Numbered from the stretch's first letter, positions 23,079 to 34,790 are shown. The stretch: 64,000 bases of DNA from Micrasema longulum (GCA_022494885.1 JAGVSM010003736.1:1-64000); one strand, 5' to 3'. Notes: a model not told the origin generated them from the sequence alone. A program made the numbers and translations.

Positions 23079-23293
23079 TGGAATTATTTTTTATTAACCT
23101 TTACACTCACCTTGTGATTTATTGATTGAATGTTCGTACTATTTTAAGTCACGTTAATAAATCTAATATATTATTTGAATATGAAAAATGTTTTTCAGAC
23201 ATATTTTACAATAGAACGTACTTATAATTTTCCCAACTTCTCTTTTAATTCCTTTAATAATTAAAAATATCCGAAACGCCCTGTTAGGCGTAG

Positions 23294-23653
23294 TTAACTG
23301 TAGTTAAAGCGTATACTCGTATTTTGCACATGTCGATGTAATGTTAATACATCGTTTTGTAGTTTGAATTTTATTAGCAAGGTGGCTGTGAAATATTTCA
23401 ATGTCACGTGTAATACTCTACCGCCCTTGGAAACCGTAACGCTTCCTATGGCATGAAACCCAAACTTAGTTTCTGCGTAAATGTCAAAAGTAAAATACGA
23501 TATTCGAAACGGAGTCTGGCAAGCGTCGATAAAGTATAGAGAGGCACCCGCGTGTGGGTGCGAATTTGGATATATCTCGTGAGACCACTTCTCATAAGCG
23601 AAATAACTTGATTGCTTGTTGTACGAGCTAATGAATTGTGTGAAACAAGACAT
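23294..23653 (-). CDS. Unrecognised 119-codon ORF, doubtful
   Basis: Starts at a true ATG (MSCFTQFISSYNKQSSYF) and ends IRFNYS. The region is less AT-rich than its neighbours. No signal peptide, membrane segment or known motif is evident and I recognise no family. It may be a single-exon gene or exon, but chance cannot be excluded. Confidence 0.18.
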   Translation of the reverse strand: MSCFTQFISSYNKQSSYFAYEKWSHEIYPNSHPHAGASLYFIDACQTPFRISYFTFDIYAETKFGFHAIGSVTVSKGGRVLHVTLKYFTATLLIKFKLQNDVLTLHRHVQNTSIRFNYS

Positions 23654-23904
23654 TTACAAAGGCAACTAAACGTATTGTTTTCTCGTTTGAATTAATTCTA
23701 ATTTACAAATAAAACATTAGAGTTTGTGGTATTTATTCTAAGCTTTTAAGTGTTATTCCTGTCTATATGTCGGTACTTCTAAATGTTTATAAATAAACTC
23801 GAATATTTGCCAAGATCGAGTTTAAATCTATTTTCATTGGTTAAAAAAAAATGATCGCATTTGCTGTTACTTACATTACATGAGTCAAAATTTCATCATA
23901 CTAA

Positions 23905-24070
23905 ATCGGGTTGTGGTCCCGTAGCTAGTTTCGTGAACTCACGGATCAAAAGTCCGAGGTTCGCAACCCGCTCTATTAAAACGTGATTTCCGTTTTCGAA
24001 TAGTGAGTTATTTTCAACACGTTGAAATTGCCCGCAAAAATTAAAATATATTCGTGTTGATCATAAGAAC
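23905..24070 (+). mobile_element. tRNA-derived SINE, family S1
   Basis: Contains cgggttgtggtcccgtagct, gaactcacggatcaaaag, a B-box-like gaggttcgcaaccc, and the S1 body and end. Diverged from the other copies. Confidence 0.7.
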
Positions 24071-24374
24071 CCAAATAAAATGGAGGTCTATTTTGAAATT
24101 TAACGCCGTCGATGCTATAACTTACTGTTAGTGTGTTTGGTTTTATACTGAGGAAGGCCGAGAAAAATCGTCTTGAAAACGGAAAATAATTCTAAGTTCG
24201 CATCGAGTAGAGGTCAAAATTTGACTGAAAAATATTCAAATTGAACTAGGATTTTCTCTTTACTCTTAAATGACGAAGCCAAATTTTACGTTGTTACGAC
24301 TCACCGTTTTGGAGAAGATGCTGTGATGAACAAACAAATAGACAGACTAACAGACAAACAAACACACAGATGTA

Positions 24375-25605
24375 TTAGGTTGTTCAAAAAGTAGTTTCGT
24401 ATTTTGTTGCAAGTTGTGGTTGAACTTAATTTGCTCTAGCAACACTGTACCCATTTTGACTAATAGGCTTGCGTTGGAAAAGTGACATTTCAAAAAATAT
24501 TTTTTATTTTATGAAGTTTTGTTTTAATCAATCATGTGAAAGTTATTCCATTATGAAAATTAATGTGTCGAGCTAGGAAGTTTGTGGTATATTGAAGTTT
24601 TGCTTCATGACAGGCAACCGTGAAAAAAAATGTGCAGTTTATGATGACAATGCTCTTACAACACGTGTAGCACAACAATGATTCAAACGCTTTCGTTTGG
24701 GAAATTCCAATGACGCGGCTCGCTCTGGGCGGCTCATCATGGAAAAAGTCGAGGAAATAGTGGAAAAAGTCCATGAAAATCCACATTCAACCACTTGTGA
24801 GATTGCTCAAAATTTAAACATTGGTTATGTTATTGTTTGAAATCATTTGAATTACGTTAATTAATTATTCAAGAAGCTCAATAAGTGGGTGCCGCATGAA
24901 CTGAGTTCAAAAAATGTAATGGACCAAATTTCCGCATGTAATGAGCCGCTGAAAAAGTTCAAAAACAAACAACTGTTGAAACGAGTGGTCATTAAAAATA
25001 AAAAAATAAATCACGTACAACAATATGCAGTGCAAACGGTCTTGGAAGAAGCAATCAGAAGCTCAAGAAACAGTCGCAAAGCCAGGATTGATGATCAAGA
25101 AGGTGATGCTATGCGTGTGGTGGGACTGCAAGGATATCATCCACTATGAGCTGCTCTATTGATTTAGATCCCTACTGTCAACAATTAACGAGACTAAGCA
25201 AAACTATTAAGAAAGAGCCACCAGAATTTGAAAAATTCCATTGCGCCTTCTTCTAGCAGGACAACGCGAGACTACATACGTCTTTGGTTACCCGACAAAA
25301 ACTGGAGAAGCTTGGCTGGGAAGTTTTGACCCACCCACCGTATAGTTCTGACCTTGCGCCTTCAGATTTTTATTTGTTCTGGTCTCTTCAAAACTTTCTA
25401 CTGGAGAAAAAATTGAATTCGAGAATCGACTGTAAAAATCACTAGTCTTAGTTTTATCCCACAAACCACAGAAATGCTATGGTCTCTACCAAAAAGATGG
25501 CAAAAAACAAAAGAATGAATTTGGATGTATTCTGTTTATCTAAACAATAAAAACAAACATTTGAAATTAATTGAAAATTACGAAATTATTAATATTTTTA
25601 TTTTT
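24375..25605 (+). mobile_element. mariner transposon, decayed
   Basis: Begins next to a TA with the terminal repeat ttaggttgttcaaaaagtag. A poor inverted counterpart (tacgaaattattaat) lies near 25577-25600. The body encodes a broken mariner transposase. The terminus and protein best resemble the irritans-type mariners. It is a dead copy. Confidence 0.75.
24600..25500 (+). pseudogene. mariner transposase, inactive
   Basis: Cut-and-paste DNA transposase of the DD34D type. Read across at least several frameshifts and stops: KKCAVYDDNALTTRVAQQ and FKRFRLGNSNDAARSGRLI (helix-turn-helix region), then HENPHSTTCEIAQNLNIG, the linker WVPHELSSKNVMDQISACNE, and the catalytic region. The first catalytic Asp block (family TGDEKW) reads IKNKKIN, so that Asp is lost. 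The second (QDNARLHTS) and third (SSDLAPSDFYLF) are still readable. The C-terminus is degraded. Length is close to the usual 345 residues. Confidence 0.75.
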
Positions 25606-25799
25606 TTTATAAAAACTAAGAAGAAGATATATAATTTGACATCTAAAAAATTCGAAGCACTGACTACAATAAATAGAAAGGTAATAGAAAAATTCAACTT
25701 TCGACAACACATCTAAAATGCATATAGAAAGATAAATTGTATTTTCAAAATCAATATGGATATTGTGGAGAAATATTTTCAAACATAATTGTTAAAAAA

Positions 25800-25905
25800 T
25801 ATGGGTCAAAGTGGCCACTTAAATCAGCCAATGACAGGTTATAAGCCCTGTAGATGCCTAGACTTCCATATTACCTTCTCTAAAATGTTATTCATCTCTT
25901 TTATA
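25800..25905 (-). mobile_element. MITE family M1, single arm
   Basis: Contains aaagtggccacttaaatcag, aatgacaggttataagccct and gatgcctagacttccatatt, identical in order to the right arm of the hairpin MITE at 54664-54967. Confidence 0.6.
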
Positions 25906-26700
25906 ATATATTAATACTTAAAAGCATTTTAGCCAGTATTTCTAGAACAGAAGGAAATATTTTTTTAACAAGCGACATTAAAATATGAGAACTGGGGATT
26001 TCCCCTCAACATACAGAATTTCAGAATATAAATAAGAAATATTTTGACTCGTATGGACAAGTATATTTAAATACATTAAAAAACATTTTCTACTAAAATA
26101 TTTTCTTTTGAAAATGAGCGAAGTAAATGTCAAGCCTCGTCTTCGAACGGTAACGGTGAAGTATTTAATTTAGTAAATCAGATAATATTGTAACGAAATG
26201 CTTGCAGAAGATCCTGATACACTTCAATTGCACTTCTTGTGAAATCTTGTCGGACACTGTTAAATACGGCCAATATTAATTTTCTAAGTACGTTTGACGT
26301 CATCGTAAGATACAGATTAACAGATATAAGAATTTTCAAAGCCGTGAAAGATTAGTTTCCACCATAAATAAAAAGGACACAATAACGTCGCATTCTGATC
26401 CGATAATAATGTCAGCTAATGAACAAATTCTTTTACACAATATATTGATTGATTGATTTGATCAGAAAGCATTATCCTTGTTAATAATTTAAGGAATATT
26501 TAACAAACACATTTTTTTAAATCACCATAAATTTTAAACTTAATTTATATTTCAATTAAAATTTTTCTGTTTATAATAAAATTCCCTTTTTTGGCTCACA
26601 ATAATTTAAAAATTAATTTTACTTTATGTGCAATTAAAGTACATTATTTATATTACTTACTTTTGAATTAATTATTTCATGAGATGCGACTTAATTTATT
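25906..26700. other. AT-rich, nothing recognised
   Basis: No supported frame or named repeat. Confidence 0.45.
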
Positions 26701-27175
26701 TATTTAACTTTTTGTACATAATGTTATTTGTACATTGGCGGGCTTATTGCCAAATGGCAATTTCTTCCAACCAACCAATAAAATAAAAGTTTTATTTTTA
26801 TTATTCAAGTTACAGAACATATTCAATAGAAAAAAAAGATTAAAAATTTAAAGATACATAAAAATAGAAATAAACGTATATGTTTATAAATTACCTTAAA
26901 TCGAAACTATTACTCAATGGGAAAAAGGAAAAAAGAGGAAAGAGGAAAGAGGAAAAAGGAAAGGAGGAGAGATTAAGGTAGAGAAAGGAGATTTTTCTTC
27001 AGACGTGATTTAAACAGAGATAATGTAGTAGCATCTTTGATGGTGGATGGGAGATGATTCCACAGTCGAGCCGCATGGACACTATACGAGTTAGAGAAGA
27101 AAGAGGAATTGTGTATGGACTTAAACGTCCATCTAAGACACGCCTTTTTATAATTTGCTAATTCTTGAGTGTCCT
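26700..27175 (-). pseudogene. LINE 3' end (CR1/Jockey group)
   Basis: The - strand reads SIHNSSFFSNSYSVHAARLW, then NHLPSTIKDATTLSLFKSRL and KKNL, the standard C-terminal block after RT. A GA-rich purine tract follows (26924-26970), then a 3' UTR whose sequence ggaagaaattgccatttggc ... gcccgcc recurs near the 3' end of the LINE at 37190-37900, so the two belong to one family or to close relatives. Confidence 0.6.
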
Positions 27176-27637
27176 TTTTTTTTTGTAATTTATAATTGGG
27201 AAATCTTCAGAACAAACTCATAAAATCATGGTGTATGAAAGCGACCCTCTCCAAGTTTTTATTTTTTTCTCGCTCACTCAACACAATATTTTCTCATTTC
27301 AAAAATAACAAGTTCAATTTCCCTTTTATGAAGGTTTGAAGTTCGAAACTTATCTAAGTCACCCCATTCCACTTACTCTACTTAAATCATACACTTATAC
27401 ATAAAAACTGTCGACGCATTCGTTGACGTCATACTTGGTTACGTCACGAATCTTTTGTTTTTATCTTTATTAAAATTACAAGATTTTAATATTTTATGTC
27501 TCCCTTATTTCTAAACAGATTTTAATTAGAATAGTGCCGATTGTCTTGTGATTTTTAAATGAATTTAATCAATTAGCTAGTAAAAAGTTCAATGATAACG
27601 GCCTAGTGGTTAAAATATGTAATACCAGTTCTCAAAG
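27176..27637. other. AT-rich, nothing recognised
   Basis: No supported frame or named repeat. Confidence 0.45.
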
Positions 27638-27639
27638 TC

Positions 27640-27743
27640 AGTCTCGAGGTGTAGTGGTTAGCGCATTTGCCTACCATGCACGAGGTCATGGGTTCGATTC
27701 CCGAAATGGTTGACACGAAATATTTATTTAACTTTTTGCATCC
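27640..27743 (+). mobile_element. tRNA-derived SINE head, family S2
   Basis: gaggtgtagtggttagcgca (A box) and atgggttcgattcccga (B box) at tRNA-like spacing, followed by the S2 body as far as actttttgca, where the foldback begins. Confidence 0.65.
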
Positions 27744-27950
27744 CGGAGCCGTGTAAACACGTTATTATGTAACCATGCGTTGTGTCCCGGTCCCGTGTTT
27801 TCACGTGGTTTACCAACTGTCTAAAAAAGTCCATTTTATTGATATCTGGTAACTTTTATTAGTACTTTTTCGCTGCTGGTAAACCACGTGAAAACACGGG
27901 ACCGGGACACAGCGCATGGTTATTATAATCACGTGTTTACACGGGTTCCG
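27744..27950. repeat. Long-armed foldback (inverted repeat)
   Basis: Left arm 27744-27814 and right arm 27878-27950 are inverted copies with few differences: gtgtaaacacg, tgtgtcccggtcccgtgttt and tcacgtggtttacc on the left, their complements on the right. The spacer is 63 bases. It directly follows an S2 SINE head, so it may be a rearranged SINE or a separate foldback/MITE insertion. Confidence 0.8.
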
Positions 27951-28189
27951 ATATATAATGCACAAAAAAAAGAGTGAGGCCCTGTATATGTGCGAACATT
28001 GCAATGCGCAATGTGGCTCTCCATAAAAGCCAATGTTGGCAAAATTATCGAACAAAAATTACTTATTTAATTATTGCAAATAAATATGAGAAGTTTCAAT
28101 TGATTTAACCTAGTATTTTAATAATTATGACACTTTTAGAAACCCTTCACAAAGCATGACATTTCACAAAAATGAGCCGGGCACAGGGT

Positions 28190-28365
28190 AAATTCTATGT
28201 GTATTCGGCCGGTGCTCAAAGTGTTTTAACACAAAAAAGTCCCTAGACTGGAACCTGAAACGTAAGACTGTAACAAAAACGATCAAAATATGCTGCGATT
28301 TGTGTACTAATGAAGTGCCCTATGCACCATTAAGTGTGGAAATTGAATAGTGATGATGATGATAG
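28190..28365 (+). mobile_element. SINE family S2, tail
   Basis: Carries ggaacctgaaacgtaagact, gatcaaaatatgctgcgatt, gtgccctatgcaccattaag and a (gat)n end. Confidence 0.6.
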
Positions 28366-28390
28366 TCATTTTTTTTTTAAATAAATATTT

Positions 28391-28554
28391 GCGTTCTTAT
28401 GATTTACCCAAATATTTAATTTTGAGCGACATTTTTAACGAGTTGTAAATAGCTCACTATTAGAAAATGGAGTCGAGTTGGGGAAGAGTGGGATTCGAAC
28501 CACAGACCTTTGGTCCGTGAGTCCGAGACACTGGCCACAGGACCACAACCCGAT
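28391..28554 (-). mobile_element. tRNA-derived SINE, family S1 (best head)
   Basis: On the - strand: cgggttgtggtcctgtggcc, agtgtctcggactcacggac, a perfect B box ggttcgaatccc, then the S1 body and the end taaatcataagaacgc. This is the least decayed copy and can serve as the reference for the family. Confidence 0.8.
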
Positions 28555-28847
28555 TATGATGAATTCTCAAAATTTCTCTTGATGTGATTTCTTTCCATAG
28601 AAATTATATGTAGGTAAAGTAATTTACTTCAGGTAAAAAAAAAGAAAATACCTTTAAATTTTGCATTCAAATATTCATAATGATGAGACATATCAAAGAG
28701 ATGTATGTGTTTGGCTTCTATGTACGAGGTTTTGAGTCTGATTTCTGACAGAGCTGAAAAGAAATATTTATTTCGAAAGTGTTTTTCAAAACCGCAATTA
28801 CATAGTAATATGTAAAATTGAACATGGTAGAACTAGAACATAGTTAT

Positions 28848-29344
28848 ATCAGTAGCTCAATCACAAATAACTATCGACGTGCTAATTAGCGACGAGATAA
28901 CATTTTTTCACCATGGTTGTTTATCGTATTCGCGATCACAATGGAACATCCGATAACACCTAATATTAAATGTCAAAAAAGTTTTGCGACGTACAATCCT
29001 GCTGCGCAATCACATATTCGAATTTCATCGGTGTAAATATGGAAAATATTGTAATTTAATTGTAATTAAATTTTAACTTTTTTGTATAAAATACTGCTTA
29101 CTATTTTGCAAATGCAATATATTGTATTATTTTTGATACTAAACGCCGATTTTTCGCCATTGAACTGTAATAATTTACGAGGAAATCAAAAAACAAACCG
29201 ACACGAGCGTTGACTTAGAGATTATACACGCGTTTATCTATGACTGCGTTAATTTAAGCGTGTTCATGATTGTTCATTGTGATCGCTCAAATGCTGAGCA
29301 GGTTTTTAAGCACGTCGATAATTATTTGTGATTTAGCTACTGAT
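28848..29344. mobile_element. Non-autonomous DNA element with long terminal inverted repeats (M2)
   Basis: The left end atcagtagctcaatcacaaa continuing taactatcgacgtgcta is inverted at the right end (taagcacgtcgataattatt, tgtgatttagctactgat), with about 37 bases at few mismatches. A second inner pair (gcgatcacaatg) lies near 28934 and 29270. No coding capacity. A CAG...CTG boundary would suit hAT-like elements, but I cannot show a clean 8-base target duplication. Confidence 0.65.
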
Positions 29345-29797
29345 GATAATACTTAAGAGTGTTTCACTACTAAAGCCTTAAATCTGCTCGTGAAATGGTT
29401 AAGCCGTAATTCGTATTTGCCTAGCACGGCATTCGATTCAAGTCTCGTAAATCAGATGACATTCTGTGTAGACAATAGGTTTACAATTAGGACGATTCGC
29501 AATCCCCGAATATGGATGGACTATGCAGTTTGCTGTACAGTACGATATAATATGCAACGGTCGAATGATAAATCAATTTTGTAAACAACGTAAACAATAT
29601 ATTACTTTTTATATGTCATTTGTGAGACACTTCCCTAGATAAATAAGACTTTATATGGGTATATAAGCACCTTAAGACACAATAATAATAAAGGGATTGA
29701 TATTTATTTCTTCAGTGTGTGACAAAAATATTTTTATTTAACTTAATAAAAAGACGTTGTTAAAAAAACAATTTTTAATTCTGATGCGGTTTGATCA
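29345..29797. other. Non-coding, weak tRNA-like head near 29380
   Basis: The stretch gtgaaatggttaagccgtaa ... gattcaagtctcg near 29390-29450 resembles a very decayed SINE head. Otherwise AT-rich. Confidence 0.35.
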
Positions 29798-30788
29798 TCT
29801 ATCTATGTATGTAAAAATGAATGTATGTATGTTTGTCCTTAATAGACTGGACCAATTTACATGCATTTTTTTGTTATTAGGTTTGTTAACAATAATATCT
29901 TCCACATATTTATCAGAAAAAATGTTAGGAGCGAGTATATGTTTTTCGACTACAATGCATAAATATCGAAAAATTCGGATCATGTTTTTTTTGTATATTA
30001 AAAAAAAACATTATTTGAACGTTTACAAACATAAATTATTTTGATGGATACTGAATTGTATACTTTTCTTACTTTATCTTAATTTCTACACATTAACGTA
30101 TTTTCAATGGGTTTTTAGTAATGCTTAAATAATTCTAACTGACATTACATATATTTTTGAAAATCAGTTACTTACAGAAAATGCACCACTGTTGGTAAGT
30201 AGCGATATGTGCAAAAAAATTATATATATGTGCAAAAAAAATATATATTTGAAAATGTATCATTTTATATTATTAAATTCAATCATAAACAAGTACCTGG
30301 GTACCTAATTACATGAAATATTTGAATATTAATAATTTTTAGTTTTGGAATTCAATAATAAACAAGTATTCAAGTACTTATTCATTAATAAAAAGTGTTT
30401 TTCCTTTTATCCGGGCATTTTTTTCACGCTTTTACGACAAAGTTGTTTTTCTTTTCTTTTGGTTTCAAATGAAATGCCAAGGTTACGTCAAAACACCGAA
30501 CATGAGTTGAGTGTCACAATTTTAGAATGCTCAGTATTTTCTCCATAGATTATAGCACTAGAGCAGTGATTATTGCACAATTTTGACTTAAGCACAACAA
30601 GGACTCTAAGCCAATCACATGAGGAGGTAAAACGAAAAACCAACCCTTATTACGAATATATAAATACCTCAAAAAAGTCCAAAATAAATAACATGAGTCT
30701 TAATTTACGAAAAAAAAAACGTTTGTTCAACCAGCTAATAGCAGGAAAGCCAACGTTTGGGCAGGACAACGTATGTCGGGTCCGCTTG
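29798..30788 (+). mobile_element. Helitron-like non-autonomous element, copy A
   Basis: Starts A|TCTATCTATGTATG and ends with a small hairpin (gacaacgtatgtc) followed by gggtccgcttg|T, the layout expected of a Helitron end (5' TC, hairpin, short tail, insertion between A and T). It contains gactggaccaattt. Its middle (30170-30545) matches 41150-41490, and part of it matches 63340-63430 inverted. No Rep/helicase is encoded. Confidence 0.45.
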
Positions 30789-32640
30789 TTCTATAAAATA
30801 TCCACATTTTCCTGTAATGATGTTTCTTTGTCTACGATAGAGAAAATAAATGAACAATTTTTTTAAAGACGAGAGCAAGATTTTACAAGCGTTATTTACA
30901 TTTTCGTGGATATTTACATTGATTATAAATTTTTAAATAATGTTATTAAAATAATAAAAAAAAGGTTATTTTTTCCGAGTGTAATTATTTATTTTATATA
31001 TTATAACAAGAGCTTATTCAAACAACGCAATTTGATAAATACGCAAACATTGAATAACGTTTTTTTTGTATAAATTTCTCTTATTTGCCATGTTTATTTT
31101 GGCAGCCACTGTATAAAAAACAAAAAATTTATCATACCATTTGGCCAATTGGCATTAAGTCTTAACATTGTGGAACAAATGATTAAATTTACTGAATAAT
31201 TATTTCATCTTCAATAATTATTACACCTGGATCTGTGCTATCCGGAACTATATGGGTAGGCTCAGAATTAATTTAAATTGTCTCTTCACAGATTGTTTTA
31301 CTTAAAAAATTTAGCATTTTTCTTCTACGATTCATTTTTGTATTAAGTTTGATCAGCCTGTAAGTGAAAAATGTAAAATATGCCACTTTGGCAGTCTTTT
31401 TCAAAGACTTATTAATAAACGCCTAGGTATGTACAAATTCCCAAATACCTTTCAAATAGCTCTTATATAATATGGCGCCACTTCACAGTAAACATTCATT
31501 GTAATGAACACATACGATTTGTAACTTTATTCGTTGGTATTTATTGGAATTGTTACACTGAATTAAATTTTCTGTTGTGTTGTGACATCTAATATGGCTG
31601 TCTAGATTTCTAATTTTGACTTATATGAATAATTATTATGGGATCGAATTTTTTTATTGTTTTTTCAAATACTTTGGTAAATCAAAAAATATGTATTCGA
31701 ATTTTCATAATCAACAAGAATATTTCAAACTCGGTCATTTAAATTAAAAATGGTAATCGAGTTATATCAGGGTTTAAATCTCAGACCTTTGATTTGTTAT
31801 TAAGAGACTCTGCCGCAGAACCTTCCGAAATAAAGTCGTAGTAAATAAATACTTTTAGGTCAAAAAAGTATTAAAATATTTTGGAATTTAATCGATAATA
31901 TATATTTTTTAAACAAAATGTTTCAAATTGCTTAGTAAAAGTAACTCAAAGGATACTTAGGTTTTATCGTAAATACATAATTAGACAAAACTTTAAATTA
32001 TTTTATTTACGAAAAAGGATTATGGATTAATTGTAATGTATTCATTTTGAGGCAATCTGTATTATAATTATGGTTATTCGAATAGAGGGCTTGTTACGCA
32101 AATTAAATAAAAACACTATTCATAACAATACAAAACATAACACGACGTTTTCTGGTCTTTAAAATGAAATAATGTGTCTAATGCAACAAAAATATATTGC
32201 GGGGCCTGAAAGGCCAACTTTTTTTAGCATATGACAGTAAAATTATCCACAGCTGAATGACTGCTGGCTATTTATAAATTCTGCTTTCTTTAATTTCATA
32301 ATTTGAAAACTGAATAATTTTTAGCCGAAATTTTATTTTCAGAATGAAATTCAGAAATAAACAGTTGTAAGAAAATTCTGAAGATCAGTCACGCAGGTCA
32401 TTGGGTACGTCATATTACCTGCAAAATGGATTCGAAATAAAATTAGGGAATTTTAATCTCAGCTTACCTTTTTCAAAACGGACGCAAAGTGCCATGAATT
32501 AAAAAATCTGATGTAAAACCTATGAGGAATAAAATATTTTAGAGAAATTTTATGTTTAATATTAAAATCAGTTGAAAAATTAAAAAATATTCATAAAAAG
32601 ATATTATATGAAATCTTCTACAGTGATTCTATCATCAGCA
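30789..32640. other. AT-rich, no gene supported
   Basis: A - strand frame near 31190-31340, MNRRRKMLNFLSKTICEETI, then stop, INSEPTHIVPDSTDPG and VIIIEDE, reads like the decayed start of some transposon or gene ORF, but I cannot name it. A decayed SINE-like patch may lie near 31770. The rest is featureless. Confidence 0.35.
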
Positions 32641-32659
32641 ACAGAAATAATGAATTATA

Positions 32660-32860
32660 TAGAGCTGTTATGCCACCGGCGCACTTAATTCGGTGAACGA
32701 GCATTTGCGATCACAGGTTCTTTGGCATGTAATCTTCTCTCAACATAAGTGAAAAAAGTTCGTCTTGCTTTACAAAAAAACTTTACATACGTACGTTCGT
32801 TTTATAAATAATTTGAACAAATCTTTAGCATCTGATAACAAAACTGTAGTTTTACTAACT
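32660..32860 (+). pseudogene. CR1/L2-like LINE, extreme ORF2 3' end, decayed
   Basis: ggtgaacgagcatttgcgat, cacaggttctttggcatgta and tagcatctgataac align with 40155-40310 of the better copy at 39405-40450. Confidence 0.55.
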
Positions 32861-33219
32861 TAAATTTAAATAGAAAAGAATAGCTTCCATAAAGCGTCTT
32901 TTTTATTAAAGGTATTTTATTTCGGAAAAACAATTAAAGTTACCCACTGTAATAATAATCATTCTGTGTCCGCTCCGTAGTTAAAGCTTATGGCGTCTAT
33001 GAACAATAGCTACCGGCTCTCTGTCGGCTGCCAACTGCTGCCTGTCTTCCAAGTCAAGTTCGCGTCCTGTGGTTATGCCAACAACCAACGTAAAATTCAT
33101 TAAAAAAAAATTAATCCTTCTAAATACCTAAACACGTTTGTGTCCGGACGGATGAAGAATACAGTTTTGTGTATGAAATAAAACCAGAATCTTGGGTGAG
33201 CGTGAAATCGAATGGAGAT
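32860..33219. other. Non-coding, nothing recognised
   Basis: Mildly GC-richer near 32965-33070. No assignable frame or repeat. Confidence 0.4.
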
Positions 33220-33487
33220 AAGTCGGCATCGTAGTGTAGTGGTTAGCGTATTTGCCTACCGTGCTCGAGGTCTTGGGTTGGATTTTCGGGAGGATCAAGA
33301 ATAAGTATTTGTTTTTATGTGGTTTTACCCTGCAAAATTTCACTGTCCTTGGGTTAGGATCTGAAGCGTAAGACTGATCATCTTATCTTCCTGTAACACA
33401 TGATCAAGTAACACTGCATGTTGTTTTCCAATGCAGTGCCCTATGCACCATAAGGTTCGGATTAGAGTTCGACGATGATGATAATAA
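33220..33487 (+). mobile_element. tRNA-derived SINE, family S2 (nearly full length)
   Basis: Head gtagtgtagtggttagcgta, B-box-like tcttgggttggattttcg, body ggatctgaagcgtaagactg, tail gccctatgcaccataaggtt, and a (gat)n end. One of two copies with both head and tail. Confidence 0.75.
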
Positions 33488-33489
33488 AC

Positions 33490-33804
33490 TAAACTTTCTT
33501 TTTACTACATTTCTGCACCGAAATGTTTTTTTTTACATTTTGACTTTTTTAACCTGTGACATATGACCTAGATAAGTAGGCAAACTTTTTCTGAAAATCA
33601 GTCATCAAATATAAAGAGCAAACAGTTTTGACGTACCTAATTGACTTGTAAACTCTCCTCGTTTTCATACAGAAAGGTTGCTTTGTCGGATTTCTGTCTT
33701 CTGGTATTGAAGGGATTTATTTACCCCAATTTGAAATGCCACATCCTATTTTTTACAAGTGCCCACTTTCCTATTTGATGATTTTTGGCTAGTAAAATAT
33801 TCAG
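33490..33804. other. AT-rich, nothing recognised
   Basis: No supported frame or repeat. Confidence 0.45.
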
Positions 33805-33960
33805 CGATTCATTATTACATTTTTGGAACTGATGGTGCACAGGGTACTGCATTGGTACACTAACCGCAACGTATCTTGATCATTTCTGTAACATGACGGT
33901 AAAATGATCAGTCTTACGCTTTAGGTGCCAGACCAGGGACCATGAATTTTATATGTAAGG
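33805..33960 (-). mobile_element. SINE family S2, tail (inverted)
   Basis: The complement carries the S2 tail (gtgcacagggtactgcattg and gatcagtcttacgctttagg on the + strand). Right after it, aaaacatttttgagaagggg matches the outer end of MITE M1. Confidence 0.55.
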
Positions 33961-33989
33961 AAAACATTTTTGAGAAGGGGCATAAGGAT

Positions 33990-34544
33990 TTACATTTGCA
34001 TTTAATATACTACAAGTTTAATATTTATTAATAATTATTATTTAATCAATATATTTATGAGTATATTTGTAATTTCTAGTTTAAATGGGTAAAAGAAGCC
34101 ATCTTTACTGATCAAAATAGTTGTTTAATCGTTTGGTTCACCTAAAGCAAATTTTTCACATATAAATATAAAAATAAATTCTACTGACATATTTTTTTGG
34201 AAGAATTTAATATTATTGGTACTTCAATCACTTTTTTATTCAGTGACCAGGTTTTATTGTAATCGATATTTATTTTGGAAAAAAACAACAGTTAGAACAT
34301 ATAATTCTCGTGAAAATAAAGGTACATTGTAACTGAAATTGAAAGAAGAATTATTTTCCGCGGCTATGAAAGTTATTAATAAGTATACACATTAAAATAA
34401 CCCAACAAAAGTTAAGAAATGTAATTCAGAAACTGCAAATTAAATATGTTATATAATAAATAATAACAAAAAAGTGAAAATAAAAATAATGAAATATATA
34501 AATAAAATACATATATATGATAAATAAGTGCATTTATAGATTTG
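33990..34544. other. AT-rich, nothing clear
   Basis: Includes a variant of the dispersed motif gaccaggttttattg near 34243. No gene seen. Confidence 0.4.
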
Positions 34545-34790
34545 CTTAAAAAAAAAACTTAAAAAAATATTGAAGAAGGTACGAAACATAAATATAAATA
34601 TACAGTCCGTATGAGAGGCGTATTATCAACGCCCATAAGTAATCTTTTATATTTGGTATAGGAAAGATGAAAATGTCTGCGTGACCGGAGAGAACGGTAT
34701 TGTAATAATGACATGCTCTATAGAAAAAATCATTCTTTCTTGAATTTGTCCTGGGTATCGGCAAATTCTCATGAATCTAGTAGGAGGAAA
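34545..34790 (-). pseudogene. LINE ORF2 C-terminus, remnant
   Basis: The - strand reads PIPRTNSRKNDFFYRACHYY, then NTVLSGHADIFIFPIPNIKD and YLW. This has the pattern of LINE ORF2 ends (R.N..KNSFF.RAC..YN.LP...DIF..P...K..L). Which clade is uncertain. Confidence 0.45.

Noticed and set aside
24532..24786. 84-codon - strand frame
   Set aside because: Antisense to the mariner helix-turn-helix region.
27744..27950. microRNA precursor
   Set aside because: Arms of 70 bases and a 63-base spacer are larger than usual, and the context is a SINE; a foldback element fits better.
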